The notes under the pieces are model-generated. The model ran no database searches and had not been told where the DNA came from. It saw only the letters and a list, made by a program, of their open reading frames with translations. DNA of 64,000 nucleotides from Deltaproteobacteria bacterium (GTDB lineage: Bacteria > Desulfobacterota > Desulfobulbia > Desulfobulbales > SURF-16). Positions 33,801 through 43,133 of this stretch are shown here, piece by piece. The first letter of the stretch is position 1. Each line of letters starts with the position of its first letter. The DNA lies in the NCBI GenBank assembly GCA_016219175.1, contig JACRCD010000028.1, positions 1 through 64,000 of the forward strand, read 5' to 3'. Made by a program: the position numbers and the translations under genes.

Positions 33801-34415
33801 TTATTTACCCTTTTGCGCCACAGCCGGATACAATTCACTGTAACAGTCAGGACAAATGTCGTGGGACTCTCCCTTGGCGTGATTTTTAATGTAGGTGCCG
33901 ATTTGCTGCCAGTTGCCGTCGTTGTCGCGAATTCTCCGGCAGGCTGCGCAGATGGGCAGTATGCCCTGGAGAATCTCCAGCTGATCCAGGATTTTTGAAA
34001 GATCGCCAAGCAGCCGTTCCTTTTCCTGCAATGTCTTTTTGCGCTCTATGGAGTAGGAAATAGACCTGTTCAGCAGGATTGAGGTGATCTGGTTTTTTTC
34101 GATATAGTCCTGGGCTCCGTAACGGACGGCCTGCAGGGCAATCTGTTCGTCCTGCAGGCCCGTGAGGACAATGATCACCACCCCCGGAAATTTCGTGGTC
34201 AGGGTCCGGACCGTATCCAGGCCGGAAGAGTCGGGAAGGCTCAGATCCAGGAGCACGACATCGATATCGTTGTCTTTCAGCCGTTCTATGGCCTCGGCCA
34301 GGGTCTCGTTAACGGCTATATCATACTGTTTCCGGGGGGCCTCGCTGAGTTGTTCCTTAATCAGGAGCACATCGGCAGGATTATCTTCAACGATGAGAAG
34401 GGATGTGTTTCTCAT
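33801..34415 (-). CDS. Response regulator with C-terminal Cys4 tail
   Basis: 204 residues. The receiver domain (1-120) is complete: EDNPADV acidic pocket, phospho-acceptor in VVLLDLSLPDSSG, VLTG, and a Lys equivalent in DYIEKNQI. A helical linker then leads to a zinc-binding-like tail: ICAACRRIRDNDGNWQQI and HDICPDCYSELYP (two CxxC pairs). The same layout occurs in the regulator at 49079-49687. There is no DNA-binding domain; output is probably protein-protein contact. No kinase is adjacent. Confidence 0.88.
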   Translation of the reverse strand: MRNTSLLIVEDNPADVLLIKEQLSEAPRKQYDIAVNETLAEAIERLKDNDIDVVLLDLSLPDSSGLDTVRTLTTKFPGVVIIVLTGLQDEQIALQAVRYGAQDYIEKNQITSILLNRSISYSIERKKTLQEKERLLGDLSKILDQLEILQGILPICAACRRIRDNDGNWQQIGTYIKNHAKGESHDICPDCYSELYPAVAQKGK

Positions 34416-34902
34416 TTTTTTGTTTCGCCTCTCAATTTTGACGGTCGCGGCAAAAGCTGCCCGCCCGCCATACAGTGCATTGTAACTATCTGAATTATCA
34501 TCTCAAAAAGCTGGGGCCAAGACTTTTATCAAGCCGGCGATTTCCCATTGCGGATCAGTTTCAAATACGTATAACTACCTATTTTGGTCAGACTACCCGA
34601 GATGACATTTTTTTATATTCATCAAAAAAATGTAGACAAGCTGATGGATTATACAGCAAAATGTATACCGATAGTATATAGCATAATAAAAGAAAAATTC
34701 ACTGTTTAAACTATTTTCTTTAACTTTTCATCAATTTGAATCCGGAAGAGAAGCTGGCCAACAGCCTTTTGGTCCGAAAGAAACAAGACAATGCTTTACA
34801 TGGCGGCACCTTTTTATTCATTATGATGCCGGGTGAAGCGAATGCCGGCAAGAAAAGATACCACATCGGACACATGAAGAATGCAGGAATGGAGAATATT
34901 TT
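34416..34902. other. Intergenic region without recognisable gene
   Basis: A ~490-bp divergent region, AT-rich from 34560 to 34740, with several TATA-like stretches near 34640-34690. No clear sigma-54 site or hairpin was found. A 60-codon frame at 34736 has no supporting features. Confidence 0.4.
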
Positions 34903-36369
34903 ATGGCGGAAATTCTAATAGTTGACCAAGAAAGAATTTTCTCCGACTCGTTACAGCAGCTGGCTGCTGCCGATGGAATTCGCATAACCTGGGCAGAGAG
35001 CATCCGAAACGGCATTAATCTCTGCCTGGCCCAACCCTTTGATGTAATCCTGCTCAAGAACCAATTGACGGATGGCAGGGCCTCCGATGCCATCCCCTTG
35101 TTTTTTGAAGGAAAACATTCTCCGGAGCTGATCGTCTATGCCGATGAGGCGGACCCGGACGAAGCGGAACAGGTGCTGACCAAAGGGGCCTGGGACTATA
35201 TTATTTACCCGTGGAGCCCCAAGTCAATGATGGAGCTGCTGCTCAGGGCCATCCGCTTCAGGGAGGAAAAACAGAGTAAATCCGGGGGAAAACTTACCGC
35301 CATCTGTGCCGAGCTGCAGAACGAAGGCATTGTCGGTTCAAGTTCAATACTGCAGTCCTGCCTGAATATCGTAGCCAAGGCCGCTCAGTCGGATGCAAAC
35401 ATCCTTATCACCGGAGAATCCGGTACCGGCAAGGAGCTGTTTGCCGCCGCCATTCATAAAATCAGCCCGCGAGCGGATAAGAAATTTGTCATCGTCGATT
35501 GCGCCGCGCTGCCGGCCGAGCTGGTGGAAAGCATTTTGTTCGGCCATGAAAGGGGGGCCTTTACCGGTGCGACCAAAAATAAATCCGGGCTTGTCGAACT
35601 GGCGCACAACGGCACCCTTTTTCTGGATGAGGTTGGTGAACTGCCGCTCGAAATCCAGAAAAAATTTCTTCGCGTCCTGCAGGAGAGGGTCTTTCTCCCT
35701 GTCGGCAGCACGGCACAGATACGAAGCAATTTCAGGCTGATTGCGGCAACCAATAAGGATCTGGATCAACTGCAAAAAAACGGGGCCTTCAGGGAAGATC
35801 TGCTGTACCGGCTGAAGACATTTCATCTCGAGCTGCCGTCCCTCCGCATACGGGTTGGTGACATTACCGAGCTTGCCTACTATTTCAGATCAATGTACAG
35901 CCAGCGGACCAAGGAAAAGGAAAAAGGTTTTTCTCCCGATTTCCTGATGGTGCTGAAGCAGTACAGCTGGCCCGGCAATGTCCGCGAGCTTTTCCAGGTC
36001 CTGGAGCGATCGATCACCGCAGCCGGGGACTACGATACCCTCTATCCCATGCATCTGCCCACCAGCATTCGTGTGGCCGTCACCCGTCAGGTGCTTGACG
36101 CCCGCCAGAGCAGAGGAGACACCCGCGCCGGATTCGCCGCGAATCGTCGTTATGAGGCTGACGGTGGAGATCTTTTTGCCGGAGACAACCCGCCTACGCT
36201 GCAGGCCGTGCGCCAGAAGGCCATCGAGGTGGAAGAAAAGAAATATCTCCAAGGGCTCATGGAATTTACCCGGGGGGATATCAAAAAATCATGCCGGATT
36301 TCGGAACTTTCCCGCTCCAGGCTTTATGATCTGCTAAAAAAGTACCAGTTGACCTGCAAAAACGGTTGA
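34903..36369 (+). CDS. NtrC-family sigma-54 activator with degenerate receiver
   Basis: 488 residues. N-terminal receiver-like domain, central AAA+ (about 145-385) and C-terminal Fis-type HTH (GDIKKSCRISELSRSRLYDL). The AAA+ is intact: GESGTGKELFAAAI, GAFTGATKNKSG (the sigma-54 contact GAFTGA), LFLDEVGELP and a WPGNVREL end. The receiver has lost its phospho-acceptor: the strand reads DVILLKNQLTDG, with Lys52 where Asp is expected, and the acidic pair is VDQE. It may be constitutive, ligand-controlled or controlled by a partner protein. A sigma-54 promoter occurs at 52.1 kb; whether this protein serves it is unknown. Confidence 0.92.
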   Translation: MAEILIVDQERIFSDSLQQLAAADGIRITWAESIRNGINLCLAQPFDVILLKNQLTDGRASDAIPLFFEGKHSPELIVYADEADPDEAEQVLTKGAWDYIIYPWSPKSMMELLLRAIRFREEKQSKSGGKLTAICAELQNEGIVGSSSILQSCLNIVAKAAQSDANILITGESGTGKELFAAAIHKISPRADKKFVIVDCAALPAELVESILFGHERGAFTGATKNKSGLVELAHNGTLFLDEVGELPLEIQKKFLRVLQERVFLPVGSTAQIRSNFRLIAATNKDLDQLQKNGAFREDLLYRLKTFHLELPSLRIRVGDITELAYYFRSMYSQRTKEKEKGFSPDFLMVLKQYSWPGNVRELFQVLERSITAAGDYDTLYPMHLPTSIRVAVTRQVLDARQSRGDTRAGFAANRRYEADGGDLFAGDNPPTLQAVRQKAIEVEEKKYLQGLMEFTRGDIKKSCRISELSRSRLYDLLKKYQLTCKNG

Positions 36370-36562
36370 TCCCGCCCTCTCGCCTCTTCCCTTGCCAATC
36401 CCCTCGCCTGCCGCACCGTCAATTCTCTGCATACCGGTATTTTTTTTCGCTGTTTCCCCTTGATTTTAAATAAGTGGTGCGGGATTTGCTTAACAGATCT
36501 CTGCAGATGGCAGGCCACGGGATATCGGCACTGCCCGACAAGCCACGGACAATGGAGGCGTC

Positions 36563-38293
36563 ATGGATTATACAATACTGATTGGGGGAGAGGCCGGACA
36601 GGGCTTGCAGACAGTCGGCGCCGCCTTGGCCAGGGTGCTGAGCCGGCAGGGTTATCATGTTTTTACCCACCAGGATTACATGTCCCGCATCCGGGGGGGC
36701 CACAATTTTTATCAGATCAGGGTCTCGGAAAAGCCGCTTTGCGCCTCAACGGACCAGATTCATATCCTTGTCGCCCTGGACAGGGATACCATCATCATCC
36801 ATCAGGATGCCCTGCTTGAGCACGGCATTATCCTCCATGACCCGCAAGCCGCGGCTGAAGAGTTCAGCGGGGACCGTTTCATGGCCACCCCCTTTGTCCG
36901 GCTGGCCGAAGAAAGCGGCGGCGGCAAGATCATGGCCAACAGCGTGGCCATCGGCGCCGTGCTCGGCCTGTTCGGCCTGAGCCCTGAAATCATGCGGGAG
37001 GTGCTGGCCGATTTTCTCAGCAAAAAAAATGAGGAAATCCTTAACCAGAATCTGCTCGCCGTCAAGGCCGGCCATGACCATAGCCGCCGCCACTGCACCC
37101 GCCTGCAACACTTTGCGGTGCGCCAATCCGCCGGGAAGAAATTGATGCTGATCAACGGCACCCAGGCTGTGGCCGCCGGGGCGCTGATGAGCGGCTGCAA
37201 GTTCTATGCGGCCTATCCCATGACCCCGTCAACCGGCATCATGGTCTATCTAGCCGGCAAAAGTGCTGAATTCAACATCGTCGTGGAGCAGGCCGAGGAT
37301 GAGATCAGCGCCATCAACATGGCGCTGGGCGCCTCCTATGCCGGGGTGCGGGCCATGACCGGCACCTCGGGCGGCGGCTTTGCCCTGATGACGGAAGGAC
37401 TGTCACGGGCCGGCATGACAGAAACACCCCTGGTGATCATGGAGGGGCAGCGGCCCGGGCCGGCCACCGGTCTGCCCACCCGCACGGAACAGGGTGATCT
37501 CTCTTTTGTCATCCATGGCGGCCATGGCGAATTTCCACGGGTCGTCCTCACCCCGGGCAGCCCGGAGCAGGCCTTTTTTGCGGCCAACAAGGCCTTTGAT
37601 CTGGCGGAAAAATACCAGATCCCGGTCTTTATCCTGACTGATCAGTATCTGGCTGATACGGAGTGGACCTATGAGGGCCTTGACCCAGAGAAGCTGATAT
37701 ATGAGGATTATCGTTTACGTGGCGGCTCCCTGCGGGGGCTTGCCGAATACAAACGCTACGCCTTCACCGACAGCGGCATATCGCCCCTGGCCGTTCCCGG
37801 TGATTCGACCCATCTGGTGGTGGTTGACAGCGATGAACATGACGAAGAGGGGCATATCATCGAGGACGCCGCCACCCGGGTCAAGATGGTGCACAAAAGG
37901 CTGTTTGCCAAAAGGGCCGGACTGCGGGCGGAAATCGCCCTGCCGGTTTGGCATGGGGACCAGGAGGCCCGGATGGTGCTGCTGGGCTTCGGCTCCACCT
38001 TGGGGGTGATGCGGGAGGTGGTCGATGAACTCGCCGGCAGCTCCCCCATCGCCATGCTCCATTTCAGCGAGGTCTACCCCTTTCCCGCCCTTGAAGAGCA
38101 TGGCTTGCTGGACAGGCTGCGGAAGGCGGAACAGACCATCTGCATCGAAAACAACGCCACCGGGCAGTTTGAGCGGCTGCTGCGGGCGGAAACCGGATTT
38201 TGCTGCACAGGGCGCATCAACCGCTACGACGGCCGGCCCTTTACCCTGGAATCGCTGGTGCAGCAGGTGCGGGCACAGATGGCAAGGATGTGA
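36563..38293 (+). CDS. korA: 2-oxoacid:acceptor oxidoreductase, fused gamma-alpha subunit
   Basis: 576 residues. The gamma domain comes first (ILIGGEAGQGLQTVGAALA, RIRGGHNFYQI), then the alpha/PP domain (INGTQAVAAGALMSGCKFYA, YPMTPSTGIMVYLAG, EQAEDEISAINMALGASYA). Together with the beta subunit downstream it forms a CoA-dependent ferredoxin oxidoreductase for 2-oxoglutarate or a similar acid. Substrate is not certain; the fused gamma-alpha form with separate beta is KorAB-like. GGAGG precedes the ATG. The partner gene is 180 bp away, separated by a palindromic repeat. Confidence 0.92.
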   Translation: MDYTILIGGEAGQGLQTVGAALARVLSRQGYHVFTHQDYMSRIRGGHNFYQIRVSEKPLCASTDQIHILVALDRDTIIIHQDALLEHGIILHDPQAAAEEFSGDRFMATPFVRLAEESGGGKIMANSVAIGAVLGLFGLSPEIMREVLADFLSKKNEEILNQNLLAVKAGHDHSRRHCTRLQHFAVRQSAGKKLMLINGTQAVAAGALMSGCKFYAAYPMTPSTGIMVYLAGKSAEFNIVVEQAEDEISAINMALGASYAGVRAMTGTSGGGFALMTEGLSRAGMTETPLVIMEGQRPGPATGLPTRTEQGDLSFVIHGGHGEFPRVVLTPGSPEQAFFAANKAFDLAEKYQIPVFILTDQYLADTEWTYEGLDPEKLIYEDYRLRGGSLRGLAEYKRYAFTDSGISPLAVPGDSTHLVVVDSDEHDEEGHIIEDAATRVKMVHKRLFAKRAGLRAEIALPVWHGDQEARMVLLGFGSTLGVMREVVDELAGSSPIAMLHFSEVYPFPALEEHGLLDRLRKAEQTICIENNATGQFERLLRAETGFCCTGRINRYDGRPFTLESLVQQVRAQMARM

Positions 38294-38316
38294 AAATACG
38301 ATTTCATCAAACAAAT

Positions 38317-38447
38317 GAGCCTGTTGCAAAAGCCGGGGACAGCCGTCATTCCGGCGGGCTTTTCACCGGAGTTCAAATTCTAACTGTCTGAAAAAAATGG
38401 ATCCCCGATAAAAGCATGCGGGGATGACATACGTTTTGCAGAGGCTC
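38317..38447. repeat. Palindromic intergenic repeat (REP/MITE-like) between korA and korB
   Basis: Outer inverted ends GAGCCTGTTGCAAAA (38317-38331) and TTTTGCAGAGGCTC (38434-38447). Inside, GTCATTCCGG...CCGG and GGATCCCCG...CGGGGATGAC form two further hairpins. The GTCATTCC...GGATGAC layout recalls palindromic repeats found many times in related genomes. It interrupts an otherwise normal two-gene operon. Confidence 0.7.
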
Positions 38448-38473
38448 AAATAACCGCTTTCTTGAGGCTGACA

Positions 38474-39325
38474 ATGGTTGAACTGGAAGATTATAAAGGA
38501 CAAAAACCCGCATGGTGTCCGGGCTGCGGTAATTACAGCCTTATCGACACGCTGAAAAGAACCCTGGTGGAACTTGAGATCCCGCCCCACCGTCTCGTCG
38601 TGGTTTCCGGCATCGGCCAGGCGGCCAAGCTCCCCCATTATCTACGCTGCAACACCTTTAACGGGCTGCACGGCAGGGCCCTGCCCGTGTCCACCGGGGT
38701 ATCCATGGTGAATCCGGAGATGCTGGTGCTGGTTACCACCGGTGACGGCGATTGCTATGGCGAGGGGGGCAACCATCTGCTGCATGCCATCCGCCGCAAT
38801 ATCAACGTCAAGCTTTTTGTCCATGACAATCAGGTTTACGGGCTCACCAAGGGCCAGGCCTCGCCAACGACCATGGAAGGGGTGAAGACCAAGACCCAGC
38901 CCTTCGGGGTCTTTTCATCGCAGCTCAATCCCCTGACCCTGGCCATCGCCCTGGATTGCGCTTTCGTGGCCCGGGGTTTCACCGGAGACAGACCTCTGCT
39001 GCAGGCGCTGATGGCGGCCGCCATCAGACATAAGGGCTTTGCCCTCATTGATATCCTCCAGCCCTGCATCACCTTTAACAAGGTCAACACCTATAAGTGG
39101 TATAAGGAGCGGGTCTATCCCCTGGAGGCGGATTATGATGCGACCGACCGGATGACCGCCTTCCAACGCTCACTGGAATGGGGAGAGAGGATCCCCACCG
39201 GGATTTTTTACCAGCATGAAAAGCCGGTTTTGACCGATATGCTGCCGCCGTTGCAGCCCGGTCCCCTGCCGACCCAGCCCTTTGACCGCCAGGCGGCCAA
39301 AGGGGTGCTGCGGGAGTTCTATTGA
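38474..39325 (+). CDS. korB: 2-oxoacid:acceptor oxidoreductase, beta subunit
   Basis: 283 residues starting at ATG 38474 (GAGG 8 bp upstream) in place of TTG 38462. A 4Fe-4S/TPP domain protein: PAWCPGCGNYSLIDTL at the start, the TPP-binding GDGDCYGEGGNHLLHAI, then HDNQVYGLTKGQASPT. Cys in PAWCPGCG and FALIDILQPCITFN bind the cluster. It is the catalytic partner of the fused gamma-alpha protein upstream. Confidence 0.92.
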   Translation: MVELEDYKGQKPAWCPGCGNYSLIDTLKRTLVELEIPPHRLVVVSGIGQAAKLPHYLRCNTFNGLHGRALPVSTGVSMVNPEMLVLVTTGDGDCYGEGGNHLLHAIRRNINVKLFVHDNQVYGLTKGQASPTTMEGVKTKTQPFGVFSSQLNPLTLAIALDCAFVARGFTGDRPLLQALMAAAIRHKGFALIDILQPCITFNKVNTYKWYKERVYPLEADYDATDRMTAFQRSLEWGERIPTGIFYQHEKPVLTDMLPPLQPGPLPTQPFDRQAAKGVLREFY

Positions 39326-39434
39326 TGCAAAGTGACGGGTGGCGGGCATGGTCCGCTGCGCTAGGAACGGGCCATGCCCGTGATCAGATTTTATGCATCC
39401 ATTCTCAGCGGAGAGTGGCGAGGACAGAGCAGCT

Positions 39435-40697
39435 ATGAAGCATGTCGTTATTGTGGGAGGGGGCTTTGCCGGCCTGAATGCGGCCAAGGCTCTCGGCAAC
39501 AGAAAAAACATCCGGGTCACCCTGGTTGACCGCCTCAATCACCATCTGTTTCAACCCCTGCTTTATCAGGTTGCCATGGCGGCCTTGAGCCCGGCGGAAA
39601 TCGCCGCCCCGATCCGCCATATCCTGGCAAAATACCGGAACATCACCGTGCTGCAGGACGAGGTGGTGGATGTCGATCGAAAGCATCGCGCCGTTATCGC
39701 CACGGAATGCACCCTGCACTATGATTACCTGATCCTGGCCTGCGGGGTGAAACACACCTATTTCGGCCATGAAGAATGGGAGGAATACGCGCCGGGGCTG
39801 AAAACCATCGAACAGGCCACGGAGATCCGGCGCCGGGTACTGAACGCCTTTGAGGCCGCGGAACGGAGCCGGGACCCAGCCAGACAGCGCAGACATCTTA
39901 CCTTTGTCATCGTGGGGGGCGGCCCCACCGGGGTGGAACTGGCCGGCGCCATCGGCGAAATGAGCCATCACACCCTGACCAAGGATTTTCGCAACATCAA
40001 TCCCCGGCTGGCCCGCATCATCCTGATCGAGGCCGGCCCACGCATCCTGCCGTCCTTTTCCGGGAAAATGGCGGCCAAGGCGGCGGAAGATCTGAAAAAA
40101 CTCGGGGTGCAGATCCGGACCTCAAGTCCTGTCACGGGCATTGACAGCGAAGGGGTCCTAATCAACCAGGAACGGCTGGAGGCCGGAGCCATTCTCTGGG
40201 CCGCGGGCGTCCAGGCGGCCCCGCTCGGCCAAAAGCTGGGGGCGGAGGCCGATGCCATGGGCAGAATCGTGGTGGAGGGTGATCTCAGCCTCAAAAATCA
40301 TCCGGAAATCTTCGTCGCCGGAGATCAGGCCTTTTTTGCCCACAGCCACCCCTCGCCGCTGCCGTGCCTGGCGCCTGTCGCCTTGCAGCAGGGACGATTC
40401 ATCGCCAGAAACATCCTGGCCGAAACCGCGGGCAGAAGGAGGCGTCAGTTTCACTATCTGGATAAAGGCCAACTTGCCGCCATCGGCCGCAGCAAGGCGA
40501 TCATCGAACTGGGCCGCCTGCGCCTTGAGGGCTTCTGGGCCTGGGTTGCCTGGCTGGTTATCCATATCTATTACCTCATCAGCTTTGAAAACAAGCTCTT
40601 TGTCACCCTGCACTGGGCCTGGTCTTTTTTCAGTTTCCGTCGCGGCGCCCGGCTGATCATCGGCAAGGAGTGGCGCTTTTACCGGGGTTCCAAGTAG
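39435..40697 (+). CDS. ndh: Type II NADH dehydrogenase (NDH-2)
   Basis: 420 residues. FAD-binding VIVGGGFAGLNAAKALG at the N-terminus and NAD-binding FVIVGGGPTGVELAGAI in the middle. EIFVAGDQAFF is the second FAD motif, and LAPVALQQGRFIARN the quinone-side signature. The C-terminus (FWAWVAWLVIHIYYLI, FSFRRGARLIIG) is the amphipathic membrane anchor of NDH-2. It oxidises NADH and reduces quinone without pumping protons. ATG at 39435 is preferred to an upstream ATG at 39393 (14 extra residues). Confidence 0.92.
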   Translation: MKHVVIVGGGFAGLNAAKALGNRKNIRVTLVDRLNHHLFQPLLYQVAMAALSPAEIAAPIRHILAKYRNITVLQDEVVDVDRKHRAVIATECTLHYDYLILACGVKHTYFGHEEWEEYAPGLKTIEQATEIRRRVLNAFEAAERSRDPARQRRHLTFVIVGGGPTGVELAGAIGEMSHHTLTKDFRNINPRLARIILIEAGPRILPSFSGKMAAKAAEDLKKLGVQIRTSSPVTGIDSEGVLINQERLEAGAILWAAGVQAAPLGQKLGAEADAMGRIVVEGDLSLKNHPEIFVAGDQAFFAHSHPSPLPCLAPVALQQGRFIARNILAETAGRRRRQFHYLDKGQLAAIGRSKAIIELGRLRLEGFWAWVAWLVIHIYYLISFENKLFVTLHWAWSFFSFRRGARLIIGKEWRFYRGSK

Positions 40698-41123
40698 AGG
40701 GCGGATATATCTCTTCCCGCCTGTCCTTTAGCCTTCAATCTATCGACCTACCCCCTGAGCAGTTACGGCCATTAACCGATTCATTCATTTCCGCAGGTGG
40801 GATTTGCAAAAATCAGGCAAGACATATTGAGGCAGCAGCAACTATTGCGCTCAAACCAACAGTTTTGGCACAGTAATTGAAACTAAAGTGTAATCAATAA
40901 TTTTATCTATTTATGGTTACTCCTTGTCTGGGTTCTTGGCTGTGAGGGCCGGCAAGCGGTTATGTCTGAGGCGAACAATATTGCCAGGGGCGTGCTTTTT
41001 AGCTTCGAAGCAAGGGCTTGTCCTGTGATATGAGATTAGTGGACAATGTCCTATACGGCAGGACAGTCCGTGCGGTCATTTTCTTAATTTTCCCATCGGC
41101 TTTCTGTTTACGGATACCTATTT
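40698..41123. promoter_or_regulatory. Intergenic region with GGAC/GTCC operator-like repeats
   Basis: A 426-bp gap with no gene. Near its end, GGACAATGTCC (41041-41051, a perfect 4+4 palindrome) overlaps GTCCT-atacggc-AGGAC (41048-41064). An upstream TGTCC and a downstream AGTCC add further half-sites. These could bind a regulator of the flavoprotein/thioredoxin operon that follows. Confidence 0.4.
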
Positions 41124-42092
41124 ATGGAAAGAAAAAAAATAGTGGTCATAGGAGCGGGACCTGCCGGAATCGCAGCGGCGGTCGAGGTCAAGGAGGCAGG
41201 TTTGGCCCCGGCTGTGGTAGTGGAAAAGGCGGGGCATGCCTGCGACACCATTGTCCGCTTCTACCGGGATGGGAAACGGGTCGATGCTGACTACCAGAAG
41301 GTGAAGGTTGCCCAGCAGGGGTTACTTTCATTTGCCACGGAAAGCAAAGAAGAGTTCCTGGCCGAAATGGACAGCGTGATCAACAGACATGTGCTGGATA
41401 TCCGCTATAACCAGGAATGCCACAAAATCGAGGTTAAAAACGACACCTTTCACATCCATACCGCCGGAGGTTTGAGTCTTGAGGCAAACATCGTGGTCGC
41501 CGCCATCGGCATCTTTGGCAAACCCGTCCGGCCCGCCTACCCCATTCCCAAGGAATTACGCGACAAAATCCTGTTTTCCCTGCCCAAGGAGCCGTTGGAC
41601 GGCAAAGATGTGCTGGTGGTCGGCGGAGGTGATTCAGCCGCCGAGGCTGCCTGTTTTCTTTGCCAGAAAAACAGGGTGACCCTCTCCTACCGCCGGCCCA
41701 ACTTTTTTCGGATTAATGAAATAAACATGTGCACCTTGAACGGTTGTTGCTGCGAGGGCAAGGTAAAAACCAAGATGCCCTCCGATATTGAGGGGCTGGA
41801 GCCGGAAGGAAAGCGCATCAAGGTCCTGTTCAACAACGACACTCCGCTGAGTTTCGATGTGCTGTTCTATTTTCTGGGCGGTTCCACTCCCCAGGTCTTT
41901 CTGGAAAATGCCGGGGTAAGGTTCAGCGGCAGAAAACCCCAGGCGGATGAATGCGGAGAAACAAATATTCCCAGACTCTTTCTGGCCGGCGACCTGGTGC
42001 TGGACAGGGGCTCGATCATGGGAGCCTTCAATTCGGCCTACCTGGTCAAAAACGGGATTCTCAGCCGTTACCGGGAGTTGGTCACGGTATAG
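41124..42092 (+). CDS. FAD-dependent thioredoxin-reductase-like flavoprotein
   Basis: 322 residues. FAD motif IVVIGAGPAGIAAAVEV at the N-terminus, NAD(P)-motif DVLVVGGGDSAAEAACFLC in the middle, FLAGDLVLDRGSIMGAF at the end. It resembles the YpdA/TrxR-like two-dinucleotide group but lacks the CxxC redox pair of true thioredoxin reductases at the usual position. A Cys-rich loop (MCTLNGCCCEG) is present instead. A UGA-containing thioredoxin-fold gene starts 145 bp downstream, which makes an enzyme-substrate pair plausible. Confidence 0.82.
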   Translation: MERKKIVVIGAGPAGIAAAVEVKEAGLAPAVVVEKAGHACDTIVRFYRDGKRVDADYQKVKVAQQGLLSFATESKEEFLAEMDSVINRHVLDIRYNQECHKIEVKNDTFHIHTAGGLSLEANIVVAAIGIFGKPVRPAYPIPKELRDKILFSLPKEPLDGKDVLVVGGGDSAAEAACFLCQKNRVTLSYRRPNFFRINEINMCTLNGCCCEGKVKTKMPSDIEGLEPEGKRIKVLFNNDTPLSFDVLFYFLGGSTPQVFLENAGVRFSGRKPQADECGETNIPRLFLAGDLVLDRGSIMGAFNSAYLVKNGILSRYRELVTV

Positions 42093-42236
42093 GAGCGTTT
42101 AAAAACGAAGAATCTTCCTTGCCGGCCGTGGCGAGGGGGTTGCGAAGACATGGGCGATACCACGGGGATCCGCTTCTAGCGGGTTCACGCCGGATTACCC
42201 GAACTTGAAAGTCAAACACGAAAAGGAGACAATGAC

Positions 42237-42806
42237 ATGGAAACAAAAATTCAATGGCAAAACGACCTGGAGAAAGCCCTGAAGTGGGCCAAGTCCGAAA
42301 ACAAGCCCGTGTTTCTGGATTTCTTCAACCCCCAGTGAATCGGCTGTCAACAAATGGATGCAGTTACGTATCCACATGCAAAAGTTGCCGAGTTCATTAC
42401 TAAAAATATGATTGCCGTTCGGGTGCCCTCGGATGCAAAGCCACTATCGGTGGATTTCAATGTTAACTGGACCCCCACCCTGATCACGCTGGGCTCCGAC
42501 GGCAGAGAGCATCATCGGACCCTTGGCTTTCTGGCCCCGGAGGAACTGATTCCCTCCCTGCTGCTGGGCATGGCCAAGGTGCATTTTGACGCCGGACAAT
42601 TCGATGAGGCCCTTGCCGGTTTGGCGGCATTACTGACAGAATATCCGAAAAGCGATGCCGCTCCCGAAGCCATCTACCTGCGGGGGGTCAACCGGTATAA
42701 AAGCACCCATGAGGCCAAACCCCTCAAAGAGGCCTATGAACAGCTGCTGGCTGAACATGCTTCCAGTGAATGGACCAAAAGGGCCTATCCCTACCGGTTG
42801 CTGTAA
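42237..42806 (+). CDS. Thioredoxin-fold selenoprotein (UGA-encoded Sec, UxxC), with TPR-like C-terminus
   Basis: ATG at 42237 has AAGGAGA 7 bp upstream. The frame reads FLDFFNPQ, then UGA (42336-42338), then IGCQQMDAVTYP and continues to 42806. The UGA thus falls on the first Cys of a thioredoxin CxxC site, giving UIGC. The N-terminal part without the stop is clearly protein-like, so a simple start at 42354 would cut the domain in two. A SECIS-like hairpin follows (see that entry). Residues ~125-189 look TPR-like (DAGQFDEALAGLAALLTEYP). A real nonsense mutation is the alternative. Total 189 residues including Sec. Confidence 0.8.
42355..42374 (+). promoter_or_regulatory. Bacterial SECIS-like element
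   Basis: TGGATGC (42355-42361) pairs with GTATCCA (42368-42374), 7 bp with one G-U wobble, closing a 6-nt loop AGTTAC with G at its second position. The loop begins 23 nt after the UGA, inside the 16-37 nt window described for bacterial SECIS elements. It directs SelB-dependent Sec insertion if functional. Confidence 0.65.
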
Positions 42807-42912
42807 ACAGATTTCCGCCCGGCGACGGGAAGAGGTAAACCGCGCACGACAGGGACCGCTGACTGCGCAGCAAAGGCAGCAAAGGCGGCCATGGGATCAG
42901 GAAGAATTGCAA

Positions 42913-43095
42913 AGAGCTTGTTCGTATAAATAAGCTTTTCAGGAATCACGCCGTGTTTCAGACGGGTTTGGCCGTGACGATCAAACAAAACCGCGGGGGT
43001 AGCCCGCGCGGCAGCGAAAATTTATGATTGGAAAACGGCCCGGGCCGGCAAAAGACGGATATGGGAGCAAAAGGTTCTATTTACGGACAAGCTCT
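42913..43095. mobile_element. MITE-like element with terminal inverted repeats
   Basis: Left end AGAGCTTGTTCGTATAAA (42913-42930); right end TTTACGGACAAGCTCT (43080-43095), whose complement AGAGCTTGTCCGTAAA matches almost fully. It contains a GC-rich hairpin CGCGGG-ggtag-CCCGCG and no ORF. It fills most of the 327-bp gap before the ferredoxin gene. Confidence 0.55.
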
Positions 43096-43133
43096 AAGCT
43101 TACAGAAAAATAACTATTTAATGGAGATATGCT

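Noticed and set aside
42807-43133. Riboswitch before the ferredoxin gene
   Set aside because: The structure there is better explained by an inverted-repeat element with a GC-rich internal hairpin.
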